Below are positions 9,021-17,197 of a stretch of 39,222 nucleotides of DNA, piece after piece; positions within the stretch are counted from its first letter, which is position 1; each line of letters starts with the position of its first letter. The stretch covers positions 1 through 39,222 of the forward strand of contig JAEZBR010000005.1 in NCBI GenBank assembly GCA_023426935.1. Reading direction: 5' to 3'. This DNA comes from Bacillota bacterium. Lineage in GTDB: Bacteria > Bacillota_I > Bacilli_A > Erysipelotrichales > Erysipelotrichaceae. Under the pieces are notes generated by a model that was not told the origin of the DNA, did not search any database, and was given only the letters and a program-made list of their open reading frames with translations. The translations under genes and the position numbers were made by a program.

Positions 9021-9057
9021 AAAAAAGTCATCGGTTGAAAGACAACGATGTCTTTTT
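9021..9057. terminator. Bidirectional terminator
   Basis: AAAAAGTCATCG (from 9021) pairs with CGATGTCTTTTT (to 9056), and the stem continues inward through TTG/CAA. A-rich and T-rich ends on both flanks allow it to end the small plus-strand gene and the minus-strand yajC transcript. Confidence 0.65.
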
Positions 9058-9060
9058 CTT

Positions 9061-9432
9061 TTACTTCTTTTCTTTATTCTCTTCCGGTTTAATATCTTCT
9101 ACTTTAGCTTCTTCAACTTTCTCTTCTTTTTTCTCGGTTACTTCCGGAGTAACAACCGGTGGTACATAAACTTCCGAAGCCATCTTAGCGATGACATTTC
9201 TTTGTACCTTAATTACGGAATTAGCGGAAATTCTAACCTTAGCAGTAGTTTCTTCTAAGGATTCAATCGTCCCATAAACTCCGTCGTTAAGAACAATCTC
9301 ATCACCGGGCTTTAAAGCCGATTGGAAATCTCTGAAAGTTTTCTGCTGTTTCTTGTTCTGTTTGTAAGCCATATATGTTTGGAAGGCCATCATGACAAAC
9401 AAGAAGAGTATTAGTATCCAATAAATGTCCAT
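9061..9432 (-). CDS. yajC: Preprotein translocase subunit YajC
   Basis: This 123-residue protein has one N-terminal transmembrane helix (about residues 3-22) and a conserved YajC core. MAYKQNKKQQKTFRDFQSAL leads into LKPGDEIVLNDGVYGTIESL (about 40-60). A Glu/Lys-rich, low-complexity tail follows residue 95. YajC associates with SecDF-YidC and the SecYEG translocon in the membrane. Here it follows a RidA-family gene by 12 bp, and a bidirectional terminator closes the transcript. No secD, secF, tgt or queA gene is adjacent, which is unlike the common yajC neighbourhood. Confidence 0.85.
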   Translation of the reverse strand: MDIYWILILFLFVMMAFQTYMAYKQNKKQQKTFRDFQSALKPGDEIVLNDGVYGTIESLEETTAKVRISANSVIKVQRNVIAKMASEVYVPPVVTPEVTEKKEEKVEEAKVEDIKPEENKEKK

Positions 9433-9444
9433 TTGAATTCTCCT

Positions 9445-9912
9445 TTATTTCTTGTCTATTATACCGCAAGAATCGTCTTCGCAATAGTCCCGATTGTGAT
9501 AACTATCTGATTTTTCGTACTTTTTGGTATCGATAAACCAAGCATCCATCTGAACTTTTGCCCCATCGAACAAGTTAGTCACCTCAACGCAGGTTCTGGC
9601 GGGATAAGGGCTAGTAAACCTTTCACCGTAAATCTTATCCATCTCTTCATACTGATTTAGATCGGTTAAATAGACGGTTACTTTGACGATATAACTTAGA
9701 TCTAGGCCCTGTTTCTTTAATATTTCTTCAAGATTGTCGATAACTTTATTGACCTGTCCGGCTAAGGAATGATCCTTGATCATTTTACTTTTAATTCGAT
9801 CATAGGGTAACTGGGCGGAAATTACTCCGAAGTCTCCCACCACTAAGGCAGTAGAAGCGTTAATCGGCAGTTTCGACCAGGAATCTGGTCTAAGGGTTTT
9901 ACAATATCTCAT
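9445..9912 (-). CDS. ridA: RidA/YjgF family enamine/imine deaminase
   Basis: This 155-residue member of the Rid family hydrolyses reactive enamine/imine intermediates from PLP enzymes in the best-studied cases. The core is recognisable from GVISAQLPYDR through VKVTVYLTDLNQYEEMDKIY to PARTCVEV. The arginine in PAR is the carboxylate-binding residue of active RidA proteins. The last ~25 residues form an unusual Tyr/Asp/Cys-rich extension beyond the normal end at about 130. The ATG overlaps the stop of the small membrane-protein gene upstream (ATGA), so translation is coupled. Confidence 0.75.
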   Translation of the reverse strand: MRYCKTLRPDSWSKLPINASTALVVGDFGVISAQLPYDRIKSKMIKDHSLAGQVNKVIDNLEEILKKQGLDLSYIVKVTVYLTDLNQYEEMDKIYGERFTSPYPARTCVEVTNLFDGAKVQMDAWFIDTKKYEKSDSYHNRDYCEDDSCGIIDKK

Positions 9913-10070
9913 AGTTCTTTATCCTGCCAATCATGATAGTACGCTTCCTCATCTCTGATATGTTTAGCTAAACGGTGATAAGAAAGACTCTTTAAGACCC
10001 GATATAGAATATAGGCCAATAAAGCAACTAACAGCAAGATACAGATTAAATCATTGAAATTTTCGATCAT
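9909..10070 (-). CDS. Small membrane protein (53 residues), coupled to ridA
   Basis: A 53-codon frame begins MIENFNDLICILLLVALLAY and ends HDWQDKEL. One transmembrane helix spans about residues 6-24, followed by a basic stretch (RVLKSLSYHRLAKH) and an acidic C-terminus. The stop TGA overlaps the RidA ATG, a sign of real translation and coupling. It sits 16 bp after the membrane protein at 10087. No family is recognised and function is unknown. Confidence 0.55.
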   Translation of the reverse strand: MIENFNDLICILLLVALLAYILYRVLKSLSYHRLAKHIRDEEAYYHDWQDKEL

Positions 10071-10086
10071 GGCTCTATTATAAACC

Positions 10087-10617
10087 TTAATCGTGGGAAA
10101 GGATATCAGATGCCCGGTAACCTAAATAGGCAATCATTAACAAATACAATACATCGATAATCATACTGACGACTCCTAAAATCTTGACTTGAGCGATGGC
10201 GATTGCAGCCGTCTTGGCCGTCACTATCAAAGCACAGGCCGCAAGTTTAAGGACCGTCACCACAATCTCGATAAAATTCATGGTTAAGATTCCTTTAACT
10301 AGATTCCAACCTTTGTTGGCATAGTTAGTCGCAATTATTCCCAGCAACAATAAAATATAGCCCCAATGAACTAAGGAGAAACTGTTGCCCAAGATTGCCC
10401 AGCCCAGATTTCCCGAAGAACGGTAATTAAGAAAGATAATAATCTCTCTTCCGAATAACGTTGAGTAAAGACCTGAATTGGTGGTTAAATTCGATAGATC
10501 TACGGAGTCCTTCACTTTAATGAATTCATAAGAGAATAACAGATCTTTGACACTGAAATAAATCAAAAAAAGCAGTCCGAGAAAGATTAGAATTGAAGAC
10601 CATCTTATTTTTTTCAT
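10087..10617 (-). CDS. Four-helix membrane protein of unknown function
   Basis: This 176-residue hydrophobic protein has about four transmembrane segments (roughly residues 8-26, 78-96, 115-140 and 146-170). A polar loop of about 50 residues follows the first helix. No conserved catalytic motif is evident. The start overlaps the stop of trmL by 4 bp, so it is translationally coupled to the tRNA-methylase gene. I do not recognise the family; the weak resemblance to small multi-span stress proteins is not enough for a call. Confidence 0.5.
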   Translation of the reverse strand: MKKIRWSSILIFLGLLFLIYFSVKDLLFSYEFIKVKDSVDLSNLTTNSGLYSTLFGREIIIFLNYRSSGNLGWAILGNSFSLVHWGYILLLLGIIATNYANKGWNLVKGILTMNFIEIVVTVLKLAACALIVTAKTAAIAIAQVKILGVVSMIIDVLYLLMIAYLGYRASDILSHD

Positions 10618-11123
10618 TCTTCATTACCCCGATAATCCGGACCTTTTAAAACTTCCGCTTTCGCTAAATTAGGATAGCCCTTTTGTCTTAGCGCTTCATA
10701 TAAAACGATTGCGACACTGTTGCTTAAATTTAAACTGCGGGCATCCGGTACCATCGGAATCCGGATCTGATGGTCTAGATTCTCCTTCATGATGCTTAAA
10801 GGAATCCCGGTACTTTCTTTACCGAAAACCAAGAAAAGGTCTTCTTCTTGCTTAAAATCGAACTCGTCGGCACTATGATGACCATAACGGGAAACATAGT
10901 AATAAGTTCCCGGAAATTCCTGCTTAAAATCTTCCCAGGTATGATGCACATGTAACTCAATCTTATTGCGATAATCCATGCCCGAACGCCTTAAATGCTG
11001 GTCATCGATATAGAAACCCAAAGGTTCAATCAAATGTAAGATTGAACCGGTCGCTTCCGCGGTCCGCATGATATTTCCGGTATTGGCCGGAATCTCTGGT
11101 TGATACAACACGATATGAATCAT
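10614..11123 (-). CDS. trmL: tRNA (cytidine(34)-2'-O)-methyltransferase TrmL
   Basis: This 169-residue SPOUT-class methylase has the small single-domain architecture of TrmL (YibK/CspR). Motif 1 is PEIPANTGNIMRTAEATG near the N-terminus. Motif 2 is VFGKESTGIP. Motif 3, IPMVPDARSLNLSNSVAIVL, forms the knotted SAM-binding site. The enzyme methylates the 2'-O of the wobble nucleotide in tRNA-Leu isoacceptors, improving decoding. Length is standard. It starts one base after the stop of the TraX-like gene, in a tightly packed run of genes. Confidence 0.9.
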   Translation of the reverse strand: MIHIVLYQPEIPANTGNIMRTAEATGSILHLIEPLGFYIDDQHLRRSGMDYRNKIELHVHHTWEDFKQEFPGTYYYVSRYGHHSADEFDFKQEEDLFLVFGKESTGIPLSIMKENLDHQIRIPMVPDARSLNLSNSVAIVLYEALRQKGYPNLAKAEVLKGPDYRGNEE

Positions 11124-11810
11124 TTATTTCACCGCCATTCCGATTACATTGATAATAATGACATGCAAAGGATAATAAAGATAGAAGAAATATTTGTTGC
11201 CCTGATATCCGGGTTTCTTATTATACCAGATCAAGAATAACCCGGCGATGGCACAATAAACCTGTAAGAAAGAACTCTCAAAAACCGGTGCGAACCAATC
11301 ATAAGAAATCGTCGCGAAATACTGCGAAGATAAGACATAAAGATAACTAAGAATCAACAATCCCGGGACATAAACCCATTTATAATCTTCCCCGTAATAG
11401 AATAACGGAACTAAAACGATCCCAAACCAGTAATATTCGGTATTTATTGCCATTCCGAGTAATAACGGAATAAAAGAAAGATACCAATACTTCGAATCCG
11501 ATAACCATAACATCGCAAAGCCTAAACCTAAAGTAATAAAAATATCGGCTTCGATTACCTGATAGTTAAGGAAGTATTTTGCGATAGTGATAACGGTTCC
11601 GAAAATTAACATCCTGATTAAGTAAGTTTTCTTATCGTGGGTATAACGATAACTTTGGGCACAAAGGAAGGCGAAAATCGGAAAAGAAATCCTTCCGATT
11701 ACTCTTAACCACTCGACGTCAGGGAAGAGAAAATATCCGATGTGATCGATTGTCATCGTAATGACCGCAATAATTTTCAAATCGAAACTGGTAAAATGCT
11801 CGTTATTCAT
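11124..11810 (-). CDS. TraX-family membrane protein
   Basis: This 228-residue membrane protein has about seven to eight transmembrane segments. The N-terminal sequence FDLKIIAVITMTIDHIGYFL followed by RVIGRISFPIFAFLCAQSYR is the typical TraX signature. In plasmid F the family acetylates pilin; chromosomal Bacillota members probably acylate an unknown surface molecule, or act in another way. The conserved HIGY histidine and the later YYPLHVIII motif are both present. No pilus or polysaccharide gene is next to it. It overlaps rdgB by 4 bp. Confidence 0.75.
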   Translation of the reverse strand: MNNEHFTSFDLKIIAVITMTIDHIGYFLFPDVEWLRVIGRISFPIFAFLCAQSYRYTHDKKTYLIRMLIFGTVITIAKYFLNYQVIEADIFITLGLGFAMLWLSDSKYWYLSFIPLLLGMAINTEYYWFGIVLVPLFYYGEDYKWVYVPGLLILSYLYVLSSQYFATISYDWFAPVFESSFLQVYCAIAGLFLIWYNKKPGYQGNKYFFYLYYPLHVIIINVIGMAVK

Positions 11811-12394
11811 ACCGGATGATCTTTCAGATAAGCTAGTAACATTTTGGTTGCCTGACCGCGATGGGAAATTTCATTCTTTTGTTCAGGAGTAAGTTGGGCA
11901 CTGGTTTTATTTAAACTAGGAACATAAAAAATCGGATCGTAACCGAAACCGTTAGCGCCGGTTATTTCTTTCGCAATCTGCCCAAGGAAAAGACCTTCGA
12001 ATACTTTGGTAGGTTGACCGGGAATCGCCAAGGCAATCGCACAATGGAAAGACGCTTTACGATTAGTTTGGTTCTGCAGCTTCTCCAGAATAACTTTATT
12101 CTTATAATCGTAACTGGTGTCATGCCCTAAATATCTGGCGGAATTAATTCCCGGTTGATTATCTAAGGCTTCGATACATAGTCCGGAATCGTCCGCAACG
12201 GTCCAACAATGATAATGATCCCGGCCATATTCGGCTTTCTGACTCGCGTTTTCCGCGAAGGAGGTACCGGTCTCCGGAATTTCCGGAACCGGATTTTGAT
12301 CTAAAAGCGAACTTACTTCATATCCTAAAGGTTCCAACATTTCTTTGAATTCTTTTACTTTATTCTTATTGCTAGTCACAATTAGGATCTGCAT
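11807..12394 (-). CDS. rdgB: XTP/dITP diphosphatase (RdgB/HAM1)
   Basis: This 195-residue nucleotide-pool sanitising enzyme hydrolyses XTP, ITP and dITP to monophosphates. Family motifs are SNKNKVKEFKEML at the N-terminus, DDSGLCIEALDNQPGINSAR in the centre, TGANGFGYDPIFYVP, and SHRGQA near the C-terminus, covering metal and base-binding residues. Length is normal. The start lies directly after the CofE-like gene, and the stop overlaps the TraX-like gene. Confidence 0.92.
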   Translation of the reverse strand: MQILIVTSNKNKVKEFKEMLEPLGYEVSSLLDQNPVPEIPETGTSFAENASQKAEYGRDHYHCWTVADDSGLCIEALDNQPGINSARYLGHDTSYDYKNKVILEKLQNQTNRKASFHCAIALAIPGQPTKVFEGLFLGQIAKEITGANGFGYDPIFYVPSLNKTSAQLTPEQKNEISHRGQATKMLLAYLKDHPV

Positions 12395-13585
12395 TTATTT
12401 ACTCCCGTAATTATCGAAATAACCCTGAACATAAACGAATGGGGTTCCTTTATCGCCAGACCCCGAAACTAAATCAGACAAGGAACCGACTAAGTCGGTA
12501 ATTCTTCTGGGTGTTGTCCCTTCCGTTTCCATCTTACCTTTAAGTTTATTTTCTTTGGTCTGAATTTTATTCTCGATAGCTTCCTGTAATTTATTTCCTT
12601 TTAAACCTTTGAATTCATTATCGGCTAAATATTTTAATTTTAATTCGTTCGGTGTGCCTTCTAATCCGTCGGTATACCCCGGTGAAACAACCGGATCAGC
12701 CAATTCCCAAATCTTACCGACCGGATCTTTAAATGCGCCATCGCCATAAATCATGACTTCGACTTTCTTCCCGGTTTCTTTTAATAAATCAGCCTGAACT
12801 TCCTTCACGAATTTCTCGCAATTGATTGGGAATAGTTTCAAAGTATCCTCGCTGGCTTTATTCGAACCTAATAGACCATACTTTTCGTTATAACCGGAAT
12901 TATTAAGCGGAGAATTCATGATTTCATCGAGTCCTAAGACTTTCTTGGCACCATTCTTCAGCAACCGTTTCTTTAAGGTAAATCTAGTATGCGTTGTGGC
13001 GACAATAATCGAGTTAGTGTGTTTCAATAATTCTAACGGATTATTCGCTAAAATAATCTCGCACTGCGCCCCGCTGTCTTCCACCAATTTCTGATAGTAA
13101 CTTAAATAATCGACGCCGGTGAACGGATGATTAGCTTCCCCGAATATTTCTTCGAACTGAGCTTTAGTTAAGACTCTTTCATACGGATTATCGATCTTAT
13201 CTTCGACCAATTCGGGATCGATCAAGGCGTTTCCGACTTCATCACCCGGATAGCTAAACTGAATAATTACTTTCTTGAACGCCAAAGAAATCGCCCGAAG
13301 AATAATCGCGAAGCGGTTGCGGGAAGTGATGGGGAATAAAACACCAATCGTGTCGGAAGAAAACTTAGCCTGCAGGTCTTCTTTTACTTCTTGAATCGTA
13401 CAATAATTATTCTCATCCCTGGCTAAGATCGATTCCGTAATGGCTAAGATATCGCGATCTTTAATTTCCAACTCTTTCGCCTCTGCCGCGTCCAAAACAC
13501 TTTGTACCACAATCTTTTTTAAATCATCGCCCGATTTAATGATTGGGGCTCTAAGTCCTAAAGCTTTTGTTCCTATCGTTCTCAT
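12395..13585 (-). CDS. CofE-like protein (coenzyme F420-0:L-glutamate ligase family)
   Basis: This 396-residue protein has the CofE/FbiB-type ligase fold. The N-terminal LGLRAPIIKSGDDLKKIV and DRDILAITESILAR are typical of the family. In methanogens and actinobacteria CofE adds glutamate to F420-0. No other F420 gene is visible, and most Bacillota do not make F420, so the acceptor here is probably different. The C-terminal ~130 residues, with VMIYGDGAFKDPVGKIWELA, are characteristic of the bacterial homologues rather than of archaeal CofE. AAAGGAG precedes the ATG by a few bases and overlaps the T-tract of the hydrogenase terminator, so expression needs either readthrough or its own promoter. 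It starts the run of genes down to yajC. Confidence 0.7.
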   Translation of the reverse strand: MRTIGTKALGLRAPIIKSGDDLKKIVVQSVLDAAEAKELEIKDRDILAITESILARDENNYCTIQEVKEDLQAKFSSDTIGVLFPITSRNRFAIILRAISLAFKKVIIQFSYPGDEVGNALIDPELVEDKIDNPYERVLTKAQFEEIFGEANHPFTGVDYLSYYQKLVEDSGAQCEIILANNPLELLKHTNSIIVATTHTRFTLKKRLLKNGAKKVLGLDEIMNSPLNNSGYNEKYGLLGSNKASEDTLKLFPINCEKFVKEVQADLLKETGKKVEVMIYGDGAFKDPVGKIWELADPVVSPGYTDGLEGTPNELKLKYLADNEFKGLKGNKLQEAIENKIQTKENKLKGKMETEGTTPRRITDLVGSLSDLVSGSGDKGTPFVYVQGYFDNYGSK

Positions 13586-13594
13586 AGTTCTCCT

Positions 13595-13620
13595 TTAAAA
13601 AGCCAATCTAGTGATTGGCT
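13595..13620 (-). terminator. Rho-independent terminator of the hydrogenase operon
   Basis: AGCCAATC and GATTGGCT form a perfect 8-bp stem with a 4-base loop, followed on the minus strand by TTTTT. It lies 2 bp after the hydA stop. The T-tract runs straight into the Shine-Dalgarno AAAGGAG of the next gene. Confidence 0.85.
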
Positions 13621-13621
13621 G

Positions 13622-15379
13622 TTAGAAAGTAAAGCGAGGTTTACGCGATTGAGCACAGTGTAATAATTCATGTGCCTTTTCACTGCCTGGTTTACCTAAG
13701 TATTTCTTATATAGATCAATAATCTGCGGATTCTGATGTGATTTACGGACACTCAAGGATAAGTCCTCATCGTATAACGCTTTAGCCCGTAAGCTCTTGT
13801 AATCTAGCGGATTCAATTGGTTACGAACTTCAGCCGGGACGATTGATTGACCGCCGCCGTTTACACAGCCTCCCGGACAGCCCATGATTTCAATAAACTG
13901 ATAAGGCGAGGTTCCTTCTTTAACTTGTTCCAGCAAAGGTTTAGCGATTGCCATACTGTGGGCTACAGCGACCTTAACCTTTTGACCGGCAATCGTTACT
14001 TCCGCTTGTTTAAGACCGGTCTCACCCCGAACGGCCGTATATTCAAACTTCGGCAAATCTTCGCCGGTTAAAGTATCCGCAACGGTTCTTAACGCCGCTT
14101 CCATAACTCCACCGGAAGCTCCGAAGATAACCCCGGCTCCGGAATACTGACCGAATAGATCTTGGTCAAATTTCTCATCCGGTAAACTTCTGAAATCGAT
14201 TCCCATCATCTTGATCATCCGGCCTAATTCTCTGGTTGTTAAAACGGCATCGACATTTTTGCATCCGTCATTAACCATTTCCGGCCGATTTATCTCGGAC
14301 TTCTTAGCCGTACAAGGCATAATCGAAACATTGAAGATCTTTTTCGGATCGATATTATTCGTTTTCGCAAAGTAAGATTTAATCATGGCACCTAACATCA
14401 TATGCGGACTCTTGCAAGTTGAGATATGATCTAGGATTTCCGGATATTCTCTTTCCGCGTAACGAATCCAGCCGGGGGAACAAGAAGTAATCATCGGTAA
14501 AGTACCATGATTCTTGATCCTTTCGATAAACTCGTTTCCTTCTTCCATAATTGTCAGGTCCGCCCCGAAATTGGTGTCATAAACCCGATAGAAACCCATC
14601 CGTTTTAGCGCTGCCGCCATCTTTCCGGTGACTCCGGTTCCAATCGGATAACCAAACTCTTCGCCTAAAGAAGCTCTGACCGCCGGTGCGGTTTGAACAA
14701 TAACTTTTAATTCCGGATCCTGTAGAGCCATCAATACTTTATGAATATCTTCTTTTTCGCTTAGGGCTCCAACCGGACAAACAGTGATACATTGACCGCA
14801 TTGCATGCAATCCACGCTGGCCATACTATGTTGATTGATCGGACCAACCGTGGTCTTAAAGCCCCGGTTCTGGAACTGTAAAATTCCTAGCCCCTGTAAT
14901 TTTTCACAGGCAGCGACACACCGACCGCATAAGATACACTTAGAAGTATCCCTAACGATTCCATCGGAGGCATCGTCATAGTAAGGATTACTCATCATAC
15001 CTTGGTAATGAATATCTCTTACATCTAACTTTTCGGCTAATGCCTGTAATTCACAATTCTGGTTTCTAATACAAGTCAAACAAGACTTAGGATGATTCGA
15101 TAACAGTAATTCAATGCTGCTTTTTCTTCCTTCCAAAGCTTCCTTGGAATGCGTCAGAATCTCCATGCCTTTGAAAACCGGCGTTACGCAAGCAGCACTT
15201 AAACTTCGGCCGCCCTTTATTTCAACCATACAAACCCGGCATGAACCGCCTGGGGTGTAATCTTTCAAATAACACAGGGTCGGTAATTCGATTCCGTTAG
15301 CTTTACAAGCTTCCAATACCGTATAATTTTCCGGTACTTCATATTCCCGCTCGTTAATTTTAATTTTAATGTTTTCCAT
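13622..15379 (-). CDS. hydA: [FeFe] hydrogenase catalytic subunit HydA (NAD-linked multimeric type)
   Basis: This 585-residue catalytic subunit interconverts protons and H2. An N-terminal [2Fe-2S] domain has C36, C47, C50 and C64. Next is a His-ligated [4Fe-4S] site (H96, C100, C103, C109), then two [4Fe-4S] sites (C148/151/154/158 and C191/194/197/201). The H-cluster domain has L1 TSCSPGW at 298-304, L2 MPCTAKKSE with C356, and L3 MGCPGGCVNGGG with C501 and C505. L1 has Ser where canonical enzymes have a second Cys; I recall this variant in NAD(P)-linked enzymes. The tail resembles the small-subunit region. It is last in the operon behind hydB, so a HydABC complex coupling NADH and ferredoxin is expected. 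Maturases HydEFG are not encoded here. Confidence 0.93.
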   Translation of the reverse strand: MENIKIKINEREYEVPENYTVLEACKANGIELPTLCYLKDYTPGGSCRVCMVEIKGGRSLSAACVTPVFKGMEILTHSKEALEGRKSSIELLLSNHPKSCLTCIRNQNCELQALAEKLDVRDIHYQGMMSNPYYDDASDGIVRDTSKCILCGRCVAACEKLQGLGILQFQNRGFKTTVGPINQHSMASVDCMQCGQCITVCPVGALSEKEDIHKVLMALQDPELKVIVQTAPAVRASLGEEFGYPIGTGVTGKMAAALKRMGFYRVYDTNFGADLTIMEEGNEFIERIKNHGTLPMITSCSPGWIRYAEREYPEILDHISTCKSPHMMLGAMIKSYFAKTNNIDPKKIFNVSIMPCTAKKSEINRPEMVNDGCKNVDAVLTTRELGRMIKMMGIDFRSLPDEKFDQDLFGQYSGAGVIFGASGGVMEAALRTVADTLTGEDLPKFEYTAVRGETGLKQAEVTIAGQKVKVAVAHSMAIAKPLLEQVKEGTSPYQFIEIMGCPGGCVNGGGQSIVPAEVRNQLNPLDYKSLRAKALYDEDLSLSVRKSHQNPQIIDLYKKYLGKPGSEKAHELLHCAQSRKPRFTF

Positions 15380-15388
15380 GGTGACCTC

Positions 15389-17191
15389 CTACTTTCTGGA
15401 TATCGCCCCGAAGCGACAGGTGGCCATACAGGTACCACACTTGATACATTTACTCTGATCGATGGAGAACGCCGTCTTTCCAACTTCACCGCTGATCGCG
15501 CCGACCGGACATTTCTTGGAACATAAGGAACATTTCCGACATTTATCCGGATCAATTTTGAATTGTAACAAAGCCTTGCAAACGCCGGCAGGACAATGTT
15601 TATCCTTAACGTGAGCTAAATATTCGTCTTTGAAGGCATGCATCGTACTTAAGACCGGATTAGGTGCGGTCTGTCCTAGACCACATAATGCCGTTTTCTT
15701 GATTTTATTGGATAGATCTTCCAACTCCGCCAAAGTCTCCATCGTACCTTTACCCTGAGTAATCTTGGTCAATAATTCCAGTAACCGCTTGGTTCCGATC
15801 CGACAAGGCGTACATTTACCGCAGGATTCATCAACGATAAAGTCCATATAGAATCTAGCGACATCGACCATGCAGGAAGCTTCATCCAGTACGATCATTC
15901 CGCCCGAGCCCATCATCGAACCTAGACGCACTAAGTTATCGAAATCGATTGGTTCATCTAATTCCGCCGCCGTTAAACAACCGCCGCTAGGACCGCCGGT
16001 CTGCACGGATTTAAAGTTTTTATTGTCCGGACAGCCACCGCCGATTTCATAGATTACTTCTCTTAAAGTCGTTCCCATCGGAACTTCGACCAAACCGGTA
16101 TTCGCAATCTTGCCACCTAAGGCGAAGACTTTGGTACCTTTAGAATGTTCGGTACCGATCTTATTGAACCAATCCGCACCCTTTAAAATAATCTGAGCGA
16201 CATTGGCGTAAGTCTCGACGTTATTGATAATCGTCGGTTTGCCCCAAACACCCTTGACCGCCGGGAATGGCGGACGCGGTGAAGGCATACCTCGTTTACC
16301 TTCAATCGAAGCGATCAAAGCGGTCTCTTCCCCGCAGACGAACGCTCCGGCTCCTAATCTTAATTCAATATCGAAATCGAAACTGGTCGAAAAGATATTA
16401 TGACCTAATAGACCCATTTCGTGTGCCTGTCTGATCGCAATCTTTAAACGATGAACCGCAATCGGATATTCCGCCCGAACATAAATATAACCATGATTAG
16501 CGCCGATCGCATAACCCGCAATCGCCATGGCTTCTAAGACGGCATGCGGATCGCCTTCCAAAACGGAACGATCCATGAAAGCGCCCGGATCACCTTCATC
16601 CGCATTGCAGATAACATACTTTTCAGCCGAACGTTGATTGGCCGCAAACTGCCATTTTTTCCCCGTCGGGAAGCCACCGCCACCCCGGCCTCTTAAGCCG
16701 GACTTTAAAATCTCATCGATGACCTGTTGGGGAGTCATGGTGGTTAAAGCTTTACCTAACGCTTCATATCCGTCTTTCGCAATATATTCGGTGATTTCTT
16801 CGGGATTGATTACCCCGCAGTTTCTTAAAACAATTCTTTTCTGTTTTTCATAGAAACGGATACCCGCCAAATCGAAGATCTCGTTAGTCTTCTTCTGGTC
16901 CTGAGCATTCATCTCTAACCTTTTAACAATTCTCCCTTTGTAACAATGTTCGTTGATAATTTCTTCGACATCGCTGACTTTAACATGCTGATAGTAAACC
17001 TTATCCGGATAGATTGCGATAATCGGTCCGTTCTGACATAAACCAAAACAACCGGTCCTTACAATCTTTACTTCCTCCTGCATGCCTTTGGCTACTAACA
17101 GCTCTTCAAATTTTGTCGCGATCTCATTACTCTTAGAGGAAGTACAACCGGTACCTGCACAAATTAAAACATCCATCTTTTCCATTGTCAT
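15389..17191 (-). CDS. hydB: NADH-oxidising subunit HydB (NuoF-like) of the hydrogenase
   Basis: This 600-residue flavoprotein has a thioredoxin-like [2Fe-2S] domain at the N-terminus (CAGTGC and TGCFGLC). A NuoF core follows: NADH/FMN motif GRGGGGFPTGKKW, FMN loop NADEGDPGAFMDR, then VCGEETALIASIEGKRG, and the [4Fe-4S] site SCGKCTPCRIG. The C-terminus carries two bacterial ferredoxin motifs, CRKCSLCSKKCP and CIKCGTCMATCR. This is the layout of HydB in bifurcating hydrogenases, where it exchanges electrons between NAD(H), FMN and HydA or ferredoxin. The gene starts 6 bp after the HndB-like gene. Starts at codons 1 (MTMEK) and 3 are both possible; GGAGG precedes them. Confidence 0.93.
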   Translation of the reverse strand: MTMEKMDVLICAGTGCTSSKSNEIATKFEELLVAKGMQEEVKIVRTGCFGLCQNGPIIAIYPDKVYYQHVKVSDVEEIINEHCYKGRIVKRLEMNAQDQKKTNEIFDLAGIRFYEKQKRIVLRNCGVINPEEITEYIAKDGYEALGKALTTMTPQQVIDEILKSGLRGRGGGGFPTGKKWQFAANQRSAEKYVICNADEGDPGAFMDRSVLEGDPHAVLEAMAIAGYAIGANHGYIYVRAEYPIAVHRLKIAIRQAHEMGLLGHNIFSTSFDFDIELRLGAGAFVCGEETALIASIEGKRGMPSPRPPFPAVKGVWGKPTIINNVETYANVAQIILKGADWFNKIGTEHSKGTKVFALGGKIANTGLVEVPMGTTLREVIYEIGGGCPDNKNFKSVQTGGPSGGCLTAAELDEPIDFDNLVRLGSMMGSGGMIVLDEASCMVDVARFYMDFIVDESCGKCTPCRIGTKRLLELLTKITQGKGTMETLAELEDLSNKIKKTALCGLGQTAPNPVLSTMHAFKDEYLAHVKDKHCPAGVCKALLQFKIDPDKCRKCSLCSKKCPVGAISGEVGKTAFSIDQSKCIKCGTCMATCRFGAISRK

Positions 17192-17197
17192 TTCCTC

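Noticed and set aside
15265..15555. 96-codon frame opposite in phase to hydB/hydA
   Set aside because: It is a shadow across the end of hydB and start of hydA, Arg-rich, with no ribosome site or family features.
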